Positions 19,002 to 30,507 of a stretch of DNA of 64,000 bases are shown piece after piece. The position numbers and the translations under genes were made by a program. Positions within the stretch are counted from its first letter, which is position 1, and the number at the start of each line of letters is the position of its first letter. This DNA comes from Flagellimonas marinaquae. GTDB taxonomy: Bacteria; Bacteroidota; Bacteroidia; Flavobacteriales; Flavobacteriaceae. Below the pieces are notes generated by a model. The model was given only the letters and a program-made list of their open reading frames with translations. It searched no databases and was not told where the DNA came from. The stretch covers positions 7,501-71,500 of the forward strand of contig NZ_RZMZ01000004.1 of the NCBI RefSeq assembly GCF_003992675.1, in the 5' to 3' direction.

Positions 19002-19383
19002 GGGAAACCTGCGCACCACCTGTGTGCATGTACGTTCGGGCAGCGAATACATTACGGATGCCCCAGTGGACAACAACGGAAAGGGCGAAGCTTTTTCGCC
19101 CACCGATACCGTGGCCACAGGCTTGGCGAATTGTATGATGACCATGATGGGCATAAAGGCACGTGACCTTGGAGTGAATCTTGTAGGTTCTACCGCAGAG
19201 GTAACCAAGCATATGGCCGCCAACCCAAGACGGATTTCCAAGATTGAAGTAAAAATGGAACTGCCCTCTTCTGTTTCAGAAAAACATCGGAAAATTTTGG
19301 TGCACACAGCGAATACCTGCCCAGTGCACTATAGCCTGCATCCTGACATTGAACGGTCAATTGAATTTAATTGGGTAAAATAA
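18979..19383 (+). CDS. OsmC family protein
   Basis: 134 residues. It shows the OsmC/Ohr alpha-beta fold with the first cysteine in GLANCMMTMMG and a second in HTANTCPVHYSL, the redox pair that reduces organic hydroperoxides in this family. Many OsmC-like proteins have no proven substrate, so I call the family only. The ATG lies 23 bp inside the end of the LysM gene, implying translational coupling. Confidence 0.88.
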   Translation: MTAKVTYKGNLRTTCVHVRSGSEYITDAPVDNNGKGEAFSPTDTVATGLANCMMTMMGIKARDLGVNLVGSTAEVTKHMAANPRRISKIEVKMELPSSVSEKHRKILVHTANTCPVHYSLHPDIERSIEFNWVK

Positions 19384-19901
19384 TTTCCATAGCATCTGCC
19401 TTGTTGCTCGCTTTTTTTGGATTTGGACAAGAAATCGAGGAAGGAGTGCCATGGACAGAAAACGTTCGCCTCACTTGGGCCGATTTTAAAGGTAAGGTCC
19501 CCCCAGGACAACCTCCTGCAGCCACCACCGCAAGTGGTATCAGTTACTCCTATTCCGCCAATTTGTTGCACCACGAAGTAAAGTTGGATTTTGAGGTAAA
19601 CGCCTATTTTTATCCCAATGAATCGTGGTACAAGCCCGAACTTTGTGACGAAAATACCTTGGCTCACGAGCAGCTCCATTTTGATATTACGGAGGTTTTT
19701 GCCCGAAAGATGCGCGAAAAATTACGTCGCACCTCCTTTTCCGACGATGTAAAGGCTGAGGTTAGAAAGATTTACCACGATATTCTCAAAGAACTCCAGG
19801 AGTATCAAGAGCGATACGATTGGGAAACCAATTTTTCCCGAAATAGGGAAAAGCAAGCGGAGTGGAACAGGAAGATAGCTGAGGCGTTAAAGAACAATTG
19901 A
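19371..19901 (+). CDS. DUF922 family exported putative Zn protease
   Basis: 176 residues. The only start that preserves a signal peptide (GKIISIASALLLAFFGFGQ) is TTG at 19371, inside the end of osmC (13-bp overlap). The mature protein carries VRLTWADFKGKVP and the HEQLHFDITE motif, an HExxH-type zinc site, both typical of DUF922, a predicted periplasmic metalloprotease family. The C-terminal third is a charged helix (about 120-176). With the LysM protein and OsmC it may act in the envelope. Proteolysis has not been shown for most family members. Confidence 0.8.
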   Translation: MGKIISIASALLLAFFGFGQEIEEGVPWTENVRLTWADFKGKVPPGQPPAATTASGISYSYSANLLHHEVKLDFEVNAYFYPNESWYKPELCDENTLAHEQLHFDITEVFARKMREKLRRTSFSDDVKAEVRKIYHDILKELQEYQERYDWETNFSRNREKQAEWNRKIAEALKNN

Positions 19902-19968
19902 ATCAGAAAACAAAGGTTTTTAAGGCTATTTTTTATATGTAATCAATCAGCTTCCATGCTGTTCTCTG

Positions 19969-20832
19969 TCACACATCACACCGCATAAAACCATCTTTGA
20001 GCGCAGCAATTTTATCTTCCCATGTCACGATAAATTCCTGTGCCACGTAGCCTTTAAATCCGGTTTCATGAATGGCTTTGATGATGGCAGGATAGTACAG
20101 TTCCTGTGTTTCATCGATTTCGTGCCTGCCGGGAACGCCCGCTGTGTGGTAATGCCCAAAATAAGGATGATAGTTTTGTATGCTTCGGATAATGTCGCCT
20201 TCTTGGATTTGCATGTGGTAGATATCGAACAGCAATTTAAAATTGTCGCTACCCAAATGTTTGCAAAGTTCCACGCCCCAAAGGGAATTGTCGCACATAT
20301 AATCGGGGTGGTTCACTTGGTTGAACAGCTCCATTTGTATCACCACTCCGTACTTTTCTGCCAGGGGCATGATCTGCGAAAGTCCGTCCACACAATTTTG
20401 TAATCCAACGTAGTCGTTCATACCGTCCCGATTACCACTAAAACAAATGAGGTTGGTGTAGCCCGCTTCCGCCACCTTCGGAATCATTTCGGTGTAATTT
20501 TTTATGAGTTGCCCGTGGTACTTGGGGTTGTTCCATCCCTCGGTCAAGCTTATTTCGGCTCCATTGCACATGGAACAATGGATATCATATTTTTTCAAAA
20601 TGGGCCATCTATCGGGACCCACCAAATCAATGGCCTTAACACCCAACTCGTTCAAGGTTTTCAAAAAGTCTTCCAACGGAATATCGCTAAAGCACCATTC
20701 GCATACACTGTGATTAATGTTTCCCTTAAGTTTGAATTCCTTGGCAGGATTTTGAGCAGCGGCCATGGCAGGGGCCGAAGCCAGGCCTGCGGAACCGACC
20801 GCAGCCGTGGCGATAAAATTTCTACGTTTCAT
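19969..20832 (-). CDS. Tat-exported hydroxypyruvate isomerase-like TIM barrel
   Basis: 287 residues. MKRRNFIATAAVGSAGLASAPAMA is a twin-arginine signal (RRNFIA). The rest is a xylose-isomerase-like TIM barrel close to Hyi: INHSVCEWCF, LGVKAIDLVG, GYTNLICFSGNR, the metal ligand Glu in VVIQMELFNQVNHP, LLFDIYHMQIQEGD, GHYHTAGVPGRHEID and GYVAQEF. Hyi proteins interconvert hydroxypyruvate and tartronate semialdehyde, but exported Bacteroidota paralogues are likely to act on other sugars or sugar acids. It starts 43 bp from the divergent DUF3820 gene. Confidence 0.82.
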   Translation of the reverse strand: MKRRNFIATAAVGSAGLASAPAMAAAQNPAKEFKLKGNINHSVCEWCFSDIPLEDFLKTLNELGVKAIDLVGPDRWPILKKYDIHCSMCNGAEISLTEGWNNPKYHGQLIKNYTEMIPKVAEAGYTNLICFSGNRDGMNDYVGLQNCVDGLSQIMPLAEKYGVVIQMELFNQVNHPDYMCDNSLWGVELCKHLGSDNFKLLFDIYHMQIQEGDIIRSIQNYHPYFGHYHTAGVPGRHEIDETQELYYPAIIKAIHETGFKGYVAQEFIVTWEDKIAALKDGFMRCDV

Positions 20833-20875
20833 TTTACGGATTTGTTGTTGGAAAGATAGTATTTTAGGCCTACAA

Positions 20876-22802
<1,927 letters not shown>

Positions 22803-22867
22803 AACGCGGTTTTGGGCATATATTTGCCCTCTGGAATACCGTAACATAGTTCTACTAAACAATATTC

Positions 22868-24739
22868 ATGGAAGAAAAGAAGCTGGATATTAAATCCATT
22901 ATTGGATTTGTACTGATTTTTGGGATACTCATTTACATGTTTTACCAAAATCAGCCTACGCCAGAAGAGTTGGAGGCTCAAAAAGCAGAGCAGGCAAGAG
23001 TTGAGGCGGCCGAGGCCCAAAAAGAGGAAGTATCTAAAAAGGTTCCTGAAAAAGAAGTAAAAACCATTGATCTTAGCGATTCCACAGCCGTTGCACAATA
23101 TAAGAGTACGGTAGGTGCCTTTGGATTCACCCCGACAACAGAGGGAACCACCCTATTGGAAAATGAAGTGCTGAAGCTGGAGGTTTCCAATAAAGGCGGA
23201 CAGATTGTAGAGGCCAAAATGAAGAATTTTGTTACCTACGATTCCGTTCCCGTGTATTTGGTAAAGGATGGCAATGCCAACTTTGCATTGAATTTCACTA
23301 CTACGGACAATCGTGTCTTGAGCACGGCCGATTTATATTTTGAGCCCTCATTGTCGCAAAGTGGGGATAACCAAGTACTTTCCATGAAGGCCAAAGTGGC
23401 CAATAATCAATATTTGGAATATCGGTATGAAATGAAGCCCAATGAATATTTGGTGGACTTTACCGTTCGTTCCCAAGGATTGAATGGAGTTTTCAATACC
23501 AGTAAGCCAGTAACTTTGGAATGGGACTTGAAAGGAATTCGGCACAACAAAAGTGTCCAATACGAAAATCGATATACCCGATTGACCTATAACCACGACG
23601 ATGGAAACATCAGCAAGCTTTCGGAAAGCAGCGATTTTGATGAGGAAACCGAAGTGGATATCAAATGGTTGTCCTACCGTCAACACTTTTTTAGTTCCAT
23701 CTTGGCCACGGACAATCACTTTAAGACGGCCGATTTGACTTCCACCAACTTGGTTGAGGAAGAAAGCAAGGAATTGCAATTTACCAAGGCGTATACCACT
23801 AAAGCACCTTTGGAATTTCAAGGAGGGGAACTGTCCCAAAATATGTATTGGTACTACGGCCCCACAGATGTTAAGGTTTTGGATGATTACACCGATCTAG
23901 GGCTTGCAGATTCCATTCCATTTGGATGGGGTATTTTCGGGTGGATCAACCGCTACGTATTTACACCTTTTTATACCTTTTTAAGTTCGTTCTTGCCGTA
24001 TGGTATCGCCATTATTATCATGACCATTTTGGTACGATTGGCACTTTCGCCTGTTACCTACAAATCCTACTTGTCGCAAGCGAAGATGAAAGTGTTGAAA
24101 CCGGAGATTACGGAAATCAACGAGAAGTACAAGGACAATGCGATGAAAAAGCAGCAAGAGACGATGAAGCTCTACAACAAAGCCGGTGTGAGCCCCATGA
24201 GCGGTTGTGTGCCAGCTTTGCTCCAGTTGCCCATTTTCTACGCGCTCTTCATGTTCTTCCCCACATCGTTTGCACTGCGCCAGAAGTCCTTTTTATGGGC
24301 AGAGGATCTATCCTCTTACGATACTATTTTTGAGTTGCCGTTTACCATACCATTTTATGGTGATCACGTATCCTTGTTCCCGATTTTGGCTTCCGTAGCG
24401 ATTTTCTTTTACATGCAGATGACCACAGGGCAGAGTATGCAGATGCAGCAACAGCCTGGGATGCCGAACATGAAGTTCATTATGTACCTATCGCCCATCA
24501 TGATGTTGTTTTTCTTCAACAACTACGCAAGTGGGTTGAGTTTGTATTATTTCATCTCCAACTTGATTACCATCTTTATTATGTTGGCCATCAAGAACTA
24601 CATCTTGGATGAGAATAAAATTCATGCCCAGATTCAGGAGAACAAGAAAAAGCCCAAAAAGGAAAACAAGTTCCAGCGTAAGATGCGCGAAATGATGGAA
24701 CAGGCTGAGGAACAAAAGAAATTAGGGAAGAGGAAATAA
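22868..24739 (+). CDS. yidC: Membrane protein insertase YidC
   Basis: 623 residues. An N-terminal helix (about 12-26) is followed by a Gln/Glu-rich linker, a large periplasmic beta-supersandwich domain (about 85-340), and the conserved five-helix core from about 370. The core shows GIAIIIMTILVRLALSPVTYKSYLSQAKM, GVSPMSGCVPALLQLPIFYALF and the last helices near 560, then a Lys-rich cytosolic tail suited to ribosome contact. The pore-lining Arg is in LVRLAL. The layout is that of Gram-negative YidC, which inserts and folds inner-membrane proteins with or without SecYEG. Confidence 0.95.
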   Translation: MEEKKLDIKSIIGFVLIFGILIYMFYQNQPTPEELEAQKAEQARVEAAEAQKEEVSKKVPEKEVKTIDLSDSTAVAQYKSTVGAFGFTPTTEGTTLLENEVLKLEVSNKGGQIVEAKMKNFVTYDSVPVYLVKDGNANFALNFTTTDNRVLSTADLYFEPSLSQSGDNQVLSMKAKVANNQYLEYRYEMKPNEYLVDFTVRSQGLNGVFNTSKPVTLEWDLKGIRHNKSVQYENRYTRLTYNHDDGNISKLSESSDFDEETEVDIKWLSYRQHFFSSILATDNHFKTADLTSTNLVEEESKELQFTKAYTTKAPLEFQGGELSQNMYWYYGPTDVKVLDDYTDLGLADSIPFGWGIFGWINRYVFTPFYTFLSSFLPYGIAIIIMTILVRLALSPVTYKSYLSQAKMKVLKPEITEINEKYKDNAMKKQQETMKLYNKAGVSPMSGCVPALLQLPIFYALFMFFPTSFALRQKSFLWAEDLSSYDTIFELPFTIPFYGDHVSLFPILASVAIFFYMQMTTGQSMQMQQQPGMPNMKFIMYLSPIMMLFFFNNYASGLSLYYFISNLITIFIMLAIKNYILDENKIHAQIQENKKKPKKENKFQRKMREMMEQAEEQKKLGKRK

Positions 24740-24821
24740 TTTTCTGTTGAATTTTAGGTAACCCGATTAAACCTTTGGCGTCAAACGATGTCAAAGTGGG
24801 GTTAACCATTAATTCAACAAT

Positions 24822-25368
24822 ATGAAAAATATGAGATTGGCTCTTTTGCTATTTGCGTTCCTAGCGTTGGGAACAACCGATTATGTGGAGGCCCAAGTAA
24901 GACGAACCCCAGAAGAAAGACGAACTGTTCGAAGAAAAACGTCGCCATAATCGAAGGGTGGTTAGAAGGACGCTACGACGCCTACCCGCAAACACTAGAC
25001 CCTTGGTATTCCGAAATGTGACCTATTATCCCGTGGGCGGAATGTATTTTGTGAAACGGCGAGGTGTATATGTCCGTTCCTTTCCAGCAAGAGGACTCCG
25101 TTTAAGGGCATTGCCGGTAGCCGCTGTCCGTATCGTTGTTCGAGGTATTCCCTATCAGTACGCTGATGGCGTATTTTATTTGGAGAAACAAGGTGAATAT
25201 GAAGTGACCGCTCCTCCTGTTGGTGCCGTGGTAAATGAACTGCCAGAGGATGCCGAGGAAATCGACTTTGATGGCGTGACCATGCACGAACTGAACCAAG
25301 CGGTTTATAAAGAAGTGGAAAATGGTTATGAAATCATCGAGGTATTGGAAGCAGAACCTGAGGAGTAG
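24822..25368 (+). pseudogene. DUF6515 family exported protein, frameshifted
   Basis: Two pieces belong together. The first frame starts at 24822 with a signal peptide (KNMRLALLLFAFLALGTT...), runs on as EAQVRRTPEERRTVRRKTSP and stops at 24948. The second frame, one base out of step, is open to 25368 and encodes Arg-rich RTLRRLPANTR then the DUF6515 core (VTYYPVGGMYFVKRRGVYV, IPYQYADGVFYLEKQGEYE). Removing one A from the A5 run at 24935-24939 fuses them into ...RRKRRHNRRVVRRTL..., a seamless Arg-rich linker. So this is either a recent inactivation, a homopolymer sequencing error, or slippage-controlled expression. Without the first part the second has no signal peptide. Confidence 0.75.
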
Positions 25369-25393
25369 GGCGAATCCATTTACAAAATAAAAA

Positions 25394-25424
25394 AAACTCC
25401 CTCAAGAAGGTCTTGGGGGAGTTT
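25394..25424 (+). terminator. Hairpin after the DUF6515 gene
   Basis: A 13-bp stem with one T-G wobble (25394-25406 with 25412-25424) closes an AAGGT loop. The T-run after it is short (TTT then CC), so termination may be partial. Confidence 0.6.
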
Positions 25425-25575
25425 CCATTTACAGGTTTAGTTTGGAAAGATTTGGGACTCCAAAGATGCGGCATAACCTGCATCCAAAAAATTAAAAGTT
25501 GTAAAACGGCTTCTTTTTGTGGGTAACCATCCCCTTGTTGATGTGTCATCGATGAACGGTAATATCCATTCGATA

Positions 25576-25609
25576 AAAAGCCCCCTCAAACTAGTTTGAG
25601 GGGGCTTTT
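25576..25609. terminator. Strong bidirectional terminator, DUF6515 / FAS1
   Basis: A 15-bp perfect stem (25576-25590 with 25595-25609) around CTAG, with A-run and T-run at the ends, lies between convergent genes and serves both. It is the second hairpin of a pair 180 bp apart. Confidence 0.88.
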
Positions 25610-25635
25610 CGATGCACTATCTATGAAATCAAATA

Positions 25636-27519
25636 TTAGTTCATTGTATCAGGAATCAATACAGTGTTCACTGCATGGATAACTCCGTTGCTAGCTTGAA
25701 CATCCACAGCAATAATACCAATACCTGTGTTTCCGGCACCATCGGTAATATCGGCTATGTTATCACCAGTACCTGGTAGGTTGATGGTAATGTCATCACC
25801 TTCCAAAGTGGGCGCCGTAGCCCCGTCAGATAAGTCTCCAGAACGCACATTGGCTCCAGAAACTACATGGTGTTGCAATACGCTGGTCAACAATCCACCA
25901 TCGATATCTGCCAATCCATTCCACATATCATTGCTATCCAATAAGGTTTGGAAAGCATCGTTGGTAGGAGCAAATACGGTGAATGGTCCAGCTCCGGATA
26001 GTGTAGTTACAAAATCAGGTTGTCCTTCAGCGGTCAATGCGGCCTGCAAGGAATCAAATGTTGGGTCGGCAACCGCAAAGGTGACAACGGTTGGCAAATC
26101 GATTACAGCATCAACGGTGTGGATAACACCATTGCTAGCTACAATATCGGCAGTAACAACATTACTGATGCCGTTAAGTGTCACGCCATCATCTGTATTG
26201 ATATAAAGACTTAAGTTTTCATCAGCAGCAAACTCGGCAGCTGTGTTCACATAAGAATTAGTCAAATCAGCGGAGAATGCAGCTGCTCCAACAACGACGT
26301 GGTTGGACAAGATGGCATTCAAATCGTTGGAATTTGGATTAGTGAATGCGCTAAAGGCGTCGTTTCCAGGAGCAAATACGGTGAATAGCTCTTCTTCGTT
26401 GGATAGCAAATCCGTGAATGTAGTGTTTCCGCCATCGGTCAATGCGCCTACCAATGAGGTAAGTCCTGGATTGGCAACCGCATGGTCAACAATATTTGGT
26501 ATGTCGATTACGGCATCCACTACGTGAACAATACCGTTCAAGGCTTTAACGTCTGGAGTCACTACGGAAGATACACCGTTAAAGGTAACACCGTCTGTGG
26601 CATCAAAGAACAAACTTACCATTTGGTCTCCAGCTCCTGTTGCCATCGTGCTAGTATATCCTGAGCCTAATCCGACCAAGTCTGTAGAGGCAACCTCACC
26701 ACTGATTACGTGGTTAAGTAGTACATTGGTCAGCACATCCACAGGAATATCTCCTAAGGCAGCTCCGTTAAGGAAGTTTTCGAAAGCTTCATCGGTAGGT
26801 GCCAATACAGTGAAGGGTCCATCACCTCTCAATACCTTTGGTAAATCACCATTGGCAGCAGTTAAAGCAGCAACAAGATTTTGAAGATTTTCGTTTCCGA
26901 TGGCCAAATCGGTAATTGGAACCAAAATAACGTCGGCCAAAGCATCCAAAACAGCTTGTGGCAACAATACTTTATCAATAATATGTACAACACCGTTGGA
27001 TACCTCAATATCTGGGGTAGTCACTTGGGCGGGCACATCAGTTGCATCTTGAATGAAAACTCCACCTTGTGTGGATACTTCTACAGTTGATCCTTGTAAA
27101 GTGGTAATCGTCTGTCCATCGCTTAAATCGGAGGAGAGCACGGAGGCATCAGCCACTACGTGATAGGTCAAGATAACGGCAAGCAAATCTTGCAACTGTT
27201 GTGTGTTGAAATCATCCAATGAATCATAGCCGTCCAATTGTGCCAATAAATCTGTAAAGGCTTGATTGGTAGGGGCAAATACGGTAAAGGGTCCTTCTCC
27301 GCTTAGGGCGGTAATCAAATCATTGTTCGCACTTTCGTCCGCTTTTTGAAGGGCGGCCACAAGGGAACTCAATTCTGAAGTGGCCTGAGCCGCTTCTACA
27401 ATGTTGTCACCTGGCTCCTCTGGTGGGGGAGTAGGTCCGTTGTCATCATCGGAGCACGAGGTGAATCCAATGAACAGTAATAATAACGTAAGTCGGGATA
27501 ATTGTTTTAAAGTTTTCAT
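25636..27519 (-). CDS. Lipoprotein with four FAS1 (fasciclin) domains
   Basis: 627 residues from the Met at 27519; the frame opens slightly upstream. A signal ends at lipobox FTSC, followed by an acidic and Pro-rich tether (SDDDNGPTPPPEEPGD). Four FAS1 domains of about 140 residues follow, each with the H1 block (GPFTVFAPTN.AF or variant) and the H2 block (ASNGVIHxVDxVI). Domains 3 and 4 are more similar to each other than to 1. FAS1 proteins mediate adhesion and matrix contacts; I infer a surface-exposed outer-membrane lipoprotein. A TTG-N19-TACTTTTA promoter precedes it and a strong terminator follows, so it is a single-gene unit. Confidence 0.9.
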   Translation of the reverse strand: MKTLKQLSRLTLLLLFIGFTSCSDDDNGPTPPPEEPGDNIVEAAQATSELSSLVAALQKADESANNDLITALSGEGPFTVFAPTNQAFTDLLAQLDGYDSLDDFNTQQLQDLLAVILTYHVVADASVLSSDLSDGQTITTLQGSTVEVSTQGGVFIQDATDVPAQVTTPDIEVSNGVVHIIDKVLLPQAVLDALADVILVPITDLAIGNENLQNLVAALTAANGDLPKVLRGDGPFTVLAPTDEAFENFLNGAALGDIPVDVLTNVLLNHVISGEVASTDLVGLGSGYTSTMATGAGDQMVSLFFDATDGVTFNGVSSVVTPDVKALNGIVHVVDAVIDIPNIVDHAVANPGLTSLVGALTDGGNTTFTDLLSNEEELFTVFAPGNDAFSAFTNPNSNDLNAILSNHVVVGAAAFSADLTNSYVNTAAEFAADENLSLYINTDDGVTLNGISNVVTADIVASNGVIHTVDAVIDLPTVVTFAVADPTFDSLQAALTAEGQPDFVTTLSGAGPFTVFAPTNDAFQTLLDSNDMWNGLADIDGGLLTSVLQHHVVSGANVRSGDLSDGATAPTLEGDDITINLPGTGDNIADITDGAGNTGIGIIAVDVQASNGVIHAVNTVLIPDTMN

Positions 27520-27547
27520 GTTGTCTATAGATGTTTGTTTAACCATT

Positions 27548-27577
27548 TAAAAGTATAAGTAAACAAAACGAATTCAA
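27548..27577 (-). promoter_or_regulatory. Promoter of the FAS1 gene
   Basis: On the reverse strand TTG (27577-27575), 19 bp, then TACTTTTA (27555-27548) matches the TTG-N19-TAnnTTTG promoter with one mismatch in the last base. It lies 28 bp before the start codon. Confidence 0.55.
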
Positions 27578-27720
27578 TATTGTTTAACATTTTCACATAA
27601 AAATTTAACAAAATTAATAGCTTGTTAACCAATTCCGTAGACTTTTGAGTTTTTTGGATAAAAACCAAATCCTATTATATAAGGATCTATTCGTATTTTT
27701 GTACCCTTAATGTTATGCTG

Positions 27721-28911
27721 ATGAAAAAGGTTGTTGTAGGGCTTTCAGGAGGAGTCGATTCCAGTGTCGCTGCCTATTTGCTCAAAGAGCAAGGGTACGA
27801 TGTGATTGGGCTGTTCATGAAGAATTGGCACGATGATTCTGTGACCATTTCTGAAGAATGCCCATGGTTGGAGGATAGTAATGACGCTTTGATTGTAGCT
27901 GAAAAGTTGGGTATTCCTTTTCAAACGGTCGATTTGAGCGTGGAGTACAAGGAACGCATCGTGGACTATATGTTCAACGAATACGAGCGGGGCCGAACGC
28001 CAAATCCGGATGTGCTCTGCAATCGTGAAATCAAGTTTGATGTCTTCCTAAAGATTGCTTTGCAATTGGGGGCGGATTATGTGGCGACAGGACACTATTG
28101 CAGGAAAGGGACCATTCAAAATACCGATGGAACCGAGACTTACCAGCTCTTGTCCGGAAAGGACCCTAATAAGGACCAATCCTATTTCTTATGTCAGCTT
28201 TCCCAAGAACAGCTTTCCAAAACCCTCTTTCCCATTGGAGAACTCTTAAAGCCTCAGGTACGGAAAATCGCTGCGGAAAACAATTTAATTACGGCCGACA
28301 AAAAGGACTCACAGGGATTGTGCTTTATAGGAAAGGTGCATTTGCCCGAATTCCTTCAACAAAAATTGAAACCGAAAAAAGGGGTGATTGTTGAGGTACC
28401 CAGTGATGCCCATCAATTTGCCACTGCAGTTCCTGAGTTCCAAAACGAAAGGGAAAGATTGCTGTTTCAAGCCGAGAAGCCTATCTACTCAGAAACCGAT
28501 GGAAAGGTAGTGGGAGAACATCAAGGCGCACATTATTTTACCATTGGTCAGCGCAAGGGCTTAAATGTAGGTGGAACAAAGGAGCCTCTGTTCGTCATCG
28601 AAACCGATGTGGACAAAAACATTATTTATACAGGTCAAGGTAAATTACATCCTGGGCTACTTAGAAATACGCTGTTTATTAAAGAGGATGAGCTGCATTG
28701 GGTTCGACCTGATTTGGCCCTTGGCATGGATGAAAAAATGGAAGTGATGGCTCGTATCCGTTACCGTCAACCTTTGCAACCTGCAACGCTTTACAAAGTA
28801 GAGAATGGCTTGTTCGTGGACTTCGAAGAAAAACAATCTGCCATTACGGAGGGTCAGTTTGCCGCATGGTACGTGGAGGATGAATTGATAGGGTCCGGTG
28901 TAATTTCCTAA
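27721..28911 (+). CDS. mnmA: tRNA 2-thiouridine(34) synthase
   Basis: 396 residues from the ATG at 27721; an ATG two codons upstream also fits. The PP-loop [14 protein letters not shown] activates U34 with ATP. The catalytic cysteines are in [12 protein letters not shown] and DSQGLCFIG, and the C-terminal beta-barrel has the [11 protein letters not shown] block. It thiolates the wobble uridine of tRNAs for Lys, Glu and Gln, taking sulfur relayed from a cysteine desulfurase. A TATTTTTG box sits at 27694-27701. The gene is divergent from the FAS1 gene and has a palindrome (ATTTCCTAAAGGAAAT) spanning its stop. Confidence 0.95.
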   Translation: MKKVVVGLSGGVDSSVAAYLLKEQGYDVIGLFMKNWHDDSVTISEECPWLEDSNDALIVAEKLGIPFQTVDLSVEYKERIVDYMFNEYERGRTPNPDVLCNREIKFDVFLKIALQLGADYVATGHYCRKGTIQNTDGTETYQLLSGKDPNKDQSYFLCQLSQEQLSKTLFPIGELLKPQVRKIAAENNLITADKKDSQGLCFIGKVHLPEFLQQKLKPKKGVIVEVPSDAHQFATAVPEFQNERERLLFQAEKPIYSETDGKVVGEHQGAHYFTIGQRKGLNVGGTKEPLFVIETDVDKNIIYTGQGKLHPGLLRNTLFIKEDELHWVRPDLALGMDEKMEVMARIRYRQPLQPATLYKVENGLFVDFEEKQSAITEGQFAAWYVEDELIGSGVIS

Positions 28912-28965
28912 AGGAAATACTGCTTAATTTTGATTATTTTGCTGAAAACTTGAAGAATCGTTTTC

Positions 28966-29907
28966 ATGCAGAACAAAATCACAGAACTTTTCGGAATCGA
29001 ATATCCCATTATCCAGGCGGGAATGGTTTGGGCCAGCGGTTGGCGTTTGGCCTCTGCAGTCTCCAACGCCGGTGGTCTGGGTCTTTTGGGCGCAGGAAGT
29101 ATGTATCCGGAAGTATTGGAAGAGCACATCATCAAATGCAAAAAGGCAACGGACAAGCCTTTTGGGGTGAATGTCCCTATGTTGTACCCGGACATCGAGA
29201 AGTTGATGGACATTATCGTAAAGCATGAGGTGAAGATTGTCTTTACTTCGGCTGGGAATCCAAAAACCTGGACCCGATTTCTTCAGGAGAAAGGGATTAC
29301 CGTGGTACATGTGGTGAGTAGTGTGAAGTTTGCCCTCAAAGCACAAGAAGCGGGTGTTGATGCCGTTGTGGCCGAAGGCTTTGAAGCTGGTGGGCACAAT
29401 GGGCGCGATGAAACCACGACCATGGTTTTGATTCCTTCCGTAAAAGAAAAAATACAAATTCCTCTCATCGCTGCTGGGGGTATTGCCACGGGACGCGCAA
29501 TGTTGGCTGCAATGGTCTTGGGTGCTGACGGGGTTCAGGTAGGGAGTCGGTTTGTAGCCTCACCCGAAGCCTCTTCGCATCCTCTTTTTAAACAACGTGT
29601 GGTGGATGCCCAAGAAGGGGATACCCAATTGACCTTGAAGGAGCTTGCCCCGGTGCGCTTGCTCAAGAACAAGTTCTTTAACGACGTTCAAGCTGCATAT
29701 GCCAAAGGCGCCGGTCCAGAAGAGTTAAAAACATTATTGGGCAGGGCCCGTGCCAAAAAGGGTATGTTCGAAGGCGATATGGAAGAGGGCGAGCTTGAAA
29801 TTGGCCAAGTATCCGGTTTGATACATCGCATTGTGCCCGCTGCGGATATTGTTGCCGAACTGCTGGAGGAATACCATAGGGCAAAAGCTGAAATCTGCGG
29901 CAATTGA
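28966..29907 (+). CDS. Nitronate monooxygenase / FabK-like flavoprotein
   Basis: 313 residues, an FMN-binding TIM barrel of the NMO/2-nitropropane dioxygenase group. IEYPIIQAGMVWASGWRLASAVSNAGGLGLLGAG is the usual start, GFEAGGHNGRDETTT holds the phosphate/active-site His, and IAAGGIATGRAMLAAMVLGADGVQVGSRF completes the FMN site. FabK enoyl-ACP reductases share this fold, so the substrate could be a nitronate, an enoyl-thioester or neither. The gene follows mnmA by 54 bp. Confidence 0.85.
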   Translation: MQNKITELFGIEYPIIQAGMVWASGWRLASAVSNAGGLGLLGAGSMYPEVLEEHIIKCKKATDKPFGVNVPMLYPDIEKLMDIIVKHEVKIVFTSAGNPKTWTRFLQEKGITVVHVVSSVKFALKAQEAGVDAVVAEGFEAGGHNGRDETTTMVLIPSVKEKIQIPLIAAGGIATGRAMLAAMVLGADGVQVGSRFVASPEASSHPLFKQRVVDAQEGDTQLTLKELAPVRLLKNKFFNDVQAAYAKGAGPEELKTLLGRARAKKGMFEGDMEEGELEIGQVSGLIHRIVPAADIVAELLEEYHRAKAEICGN

Positions 29908-29957
29908 TGGCTGGGGCGAAAAATTTCAGAAACTTTTGATATATTTAGCCCAGCGCA

Positions 29958-30431
29958 ATGAGAACACTAATCCCCACACTACTCTTTTTTGTGCTCGCCT
30001 CGCATTGCCATGGGCAAGTGGAGCTGGACAAAGCACTCCATTTTTTGGGTGGCAACCTCTTTGGCTTGGCCGGAGCAGGAATCGCCAAACAGGCTTCGGA
30101 TGGTAACCGTATCTGGACTTTTGTAGGTTCCGTGGCGGGCAGCACCTTGATAGGACTGGCCAAGGAAACCGTAGATGCAGGGCAGCGCGATAATGGCTGG
30201 GACAATGATGATTTGGCCGCCACCATCTTAGGCGGCGTTACCATTGGGGTTACCATAGACCTTTTTGCCAAGAAAGATGATAGAAGGCGTTTACTTGGCC
30301 GTTATTCCGAACTCAACTTGAAAAGGAAAAAACAATGGTTACAACCCAAAACTGAATTTGTGCTGCTGGAAGGCAAACTTCCCGCTTTGCAAACTTTGGG
30401 ACTTTCCAACCAAGAGTTTAAGGTTAAATAA
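29958..30431 (+). CDS. Small exported protein, YfiM/DUF2279-like
   Basis: 157 residues. A signal peptide (MRTLIPTLLFFVLASHCHGQ) is followed by a Gly-rich hydrophobic core with DKALHFLGGNLFGLAGAG, GLAKETVDAGQRDNGWDNDDLAATILGG. The spacing KE-x2-D...D-x2-D-L-A-A-T resembles DUF2279/YfiM-type proteins. The C-terminal 50 residues are basic. I cannot assign a function, and the family link is a visual match only. Confidence 0.6.
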   Translation: MRTLIPTLLFFVLASHCHGQVELDKALHFLGGNLFGLAGAGIAKQASDGNRIWTFVGSVAGSTLIGLAKETVDAGQRDNGWDNDDLAATILGGVTIGVTIDLFAKKDDRRRLLGRYSELNLKRKKQWLQPKTEFVLLEGKLPALQTLGLSNQEFKVK

Positions 30432-30507
30432 TAGCGTAATTCTTTTCAACAGGAGCGAATTCGGGAGCATTCCCATTGAAGCAATATACTTCGGGTCTTG
30501 ACTCCGC

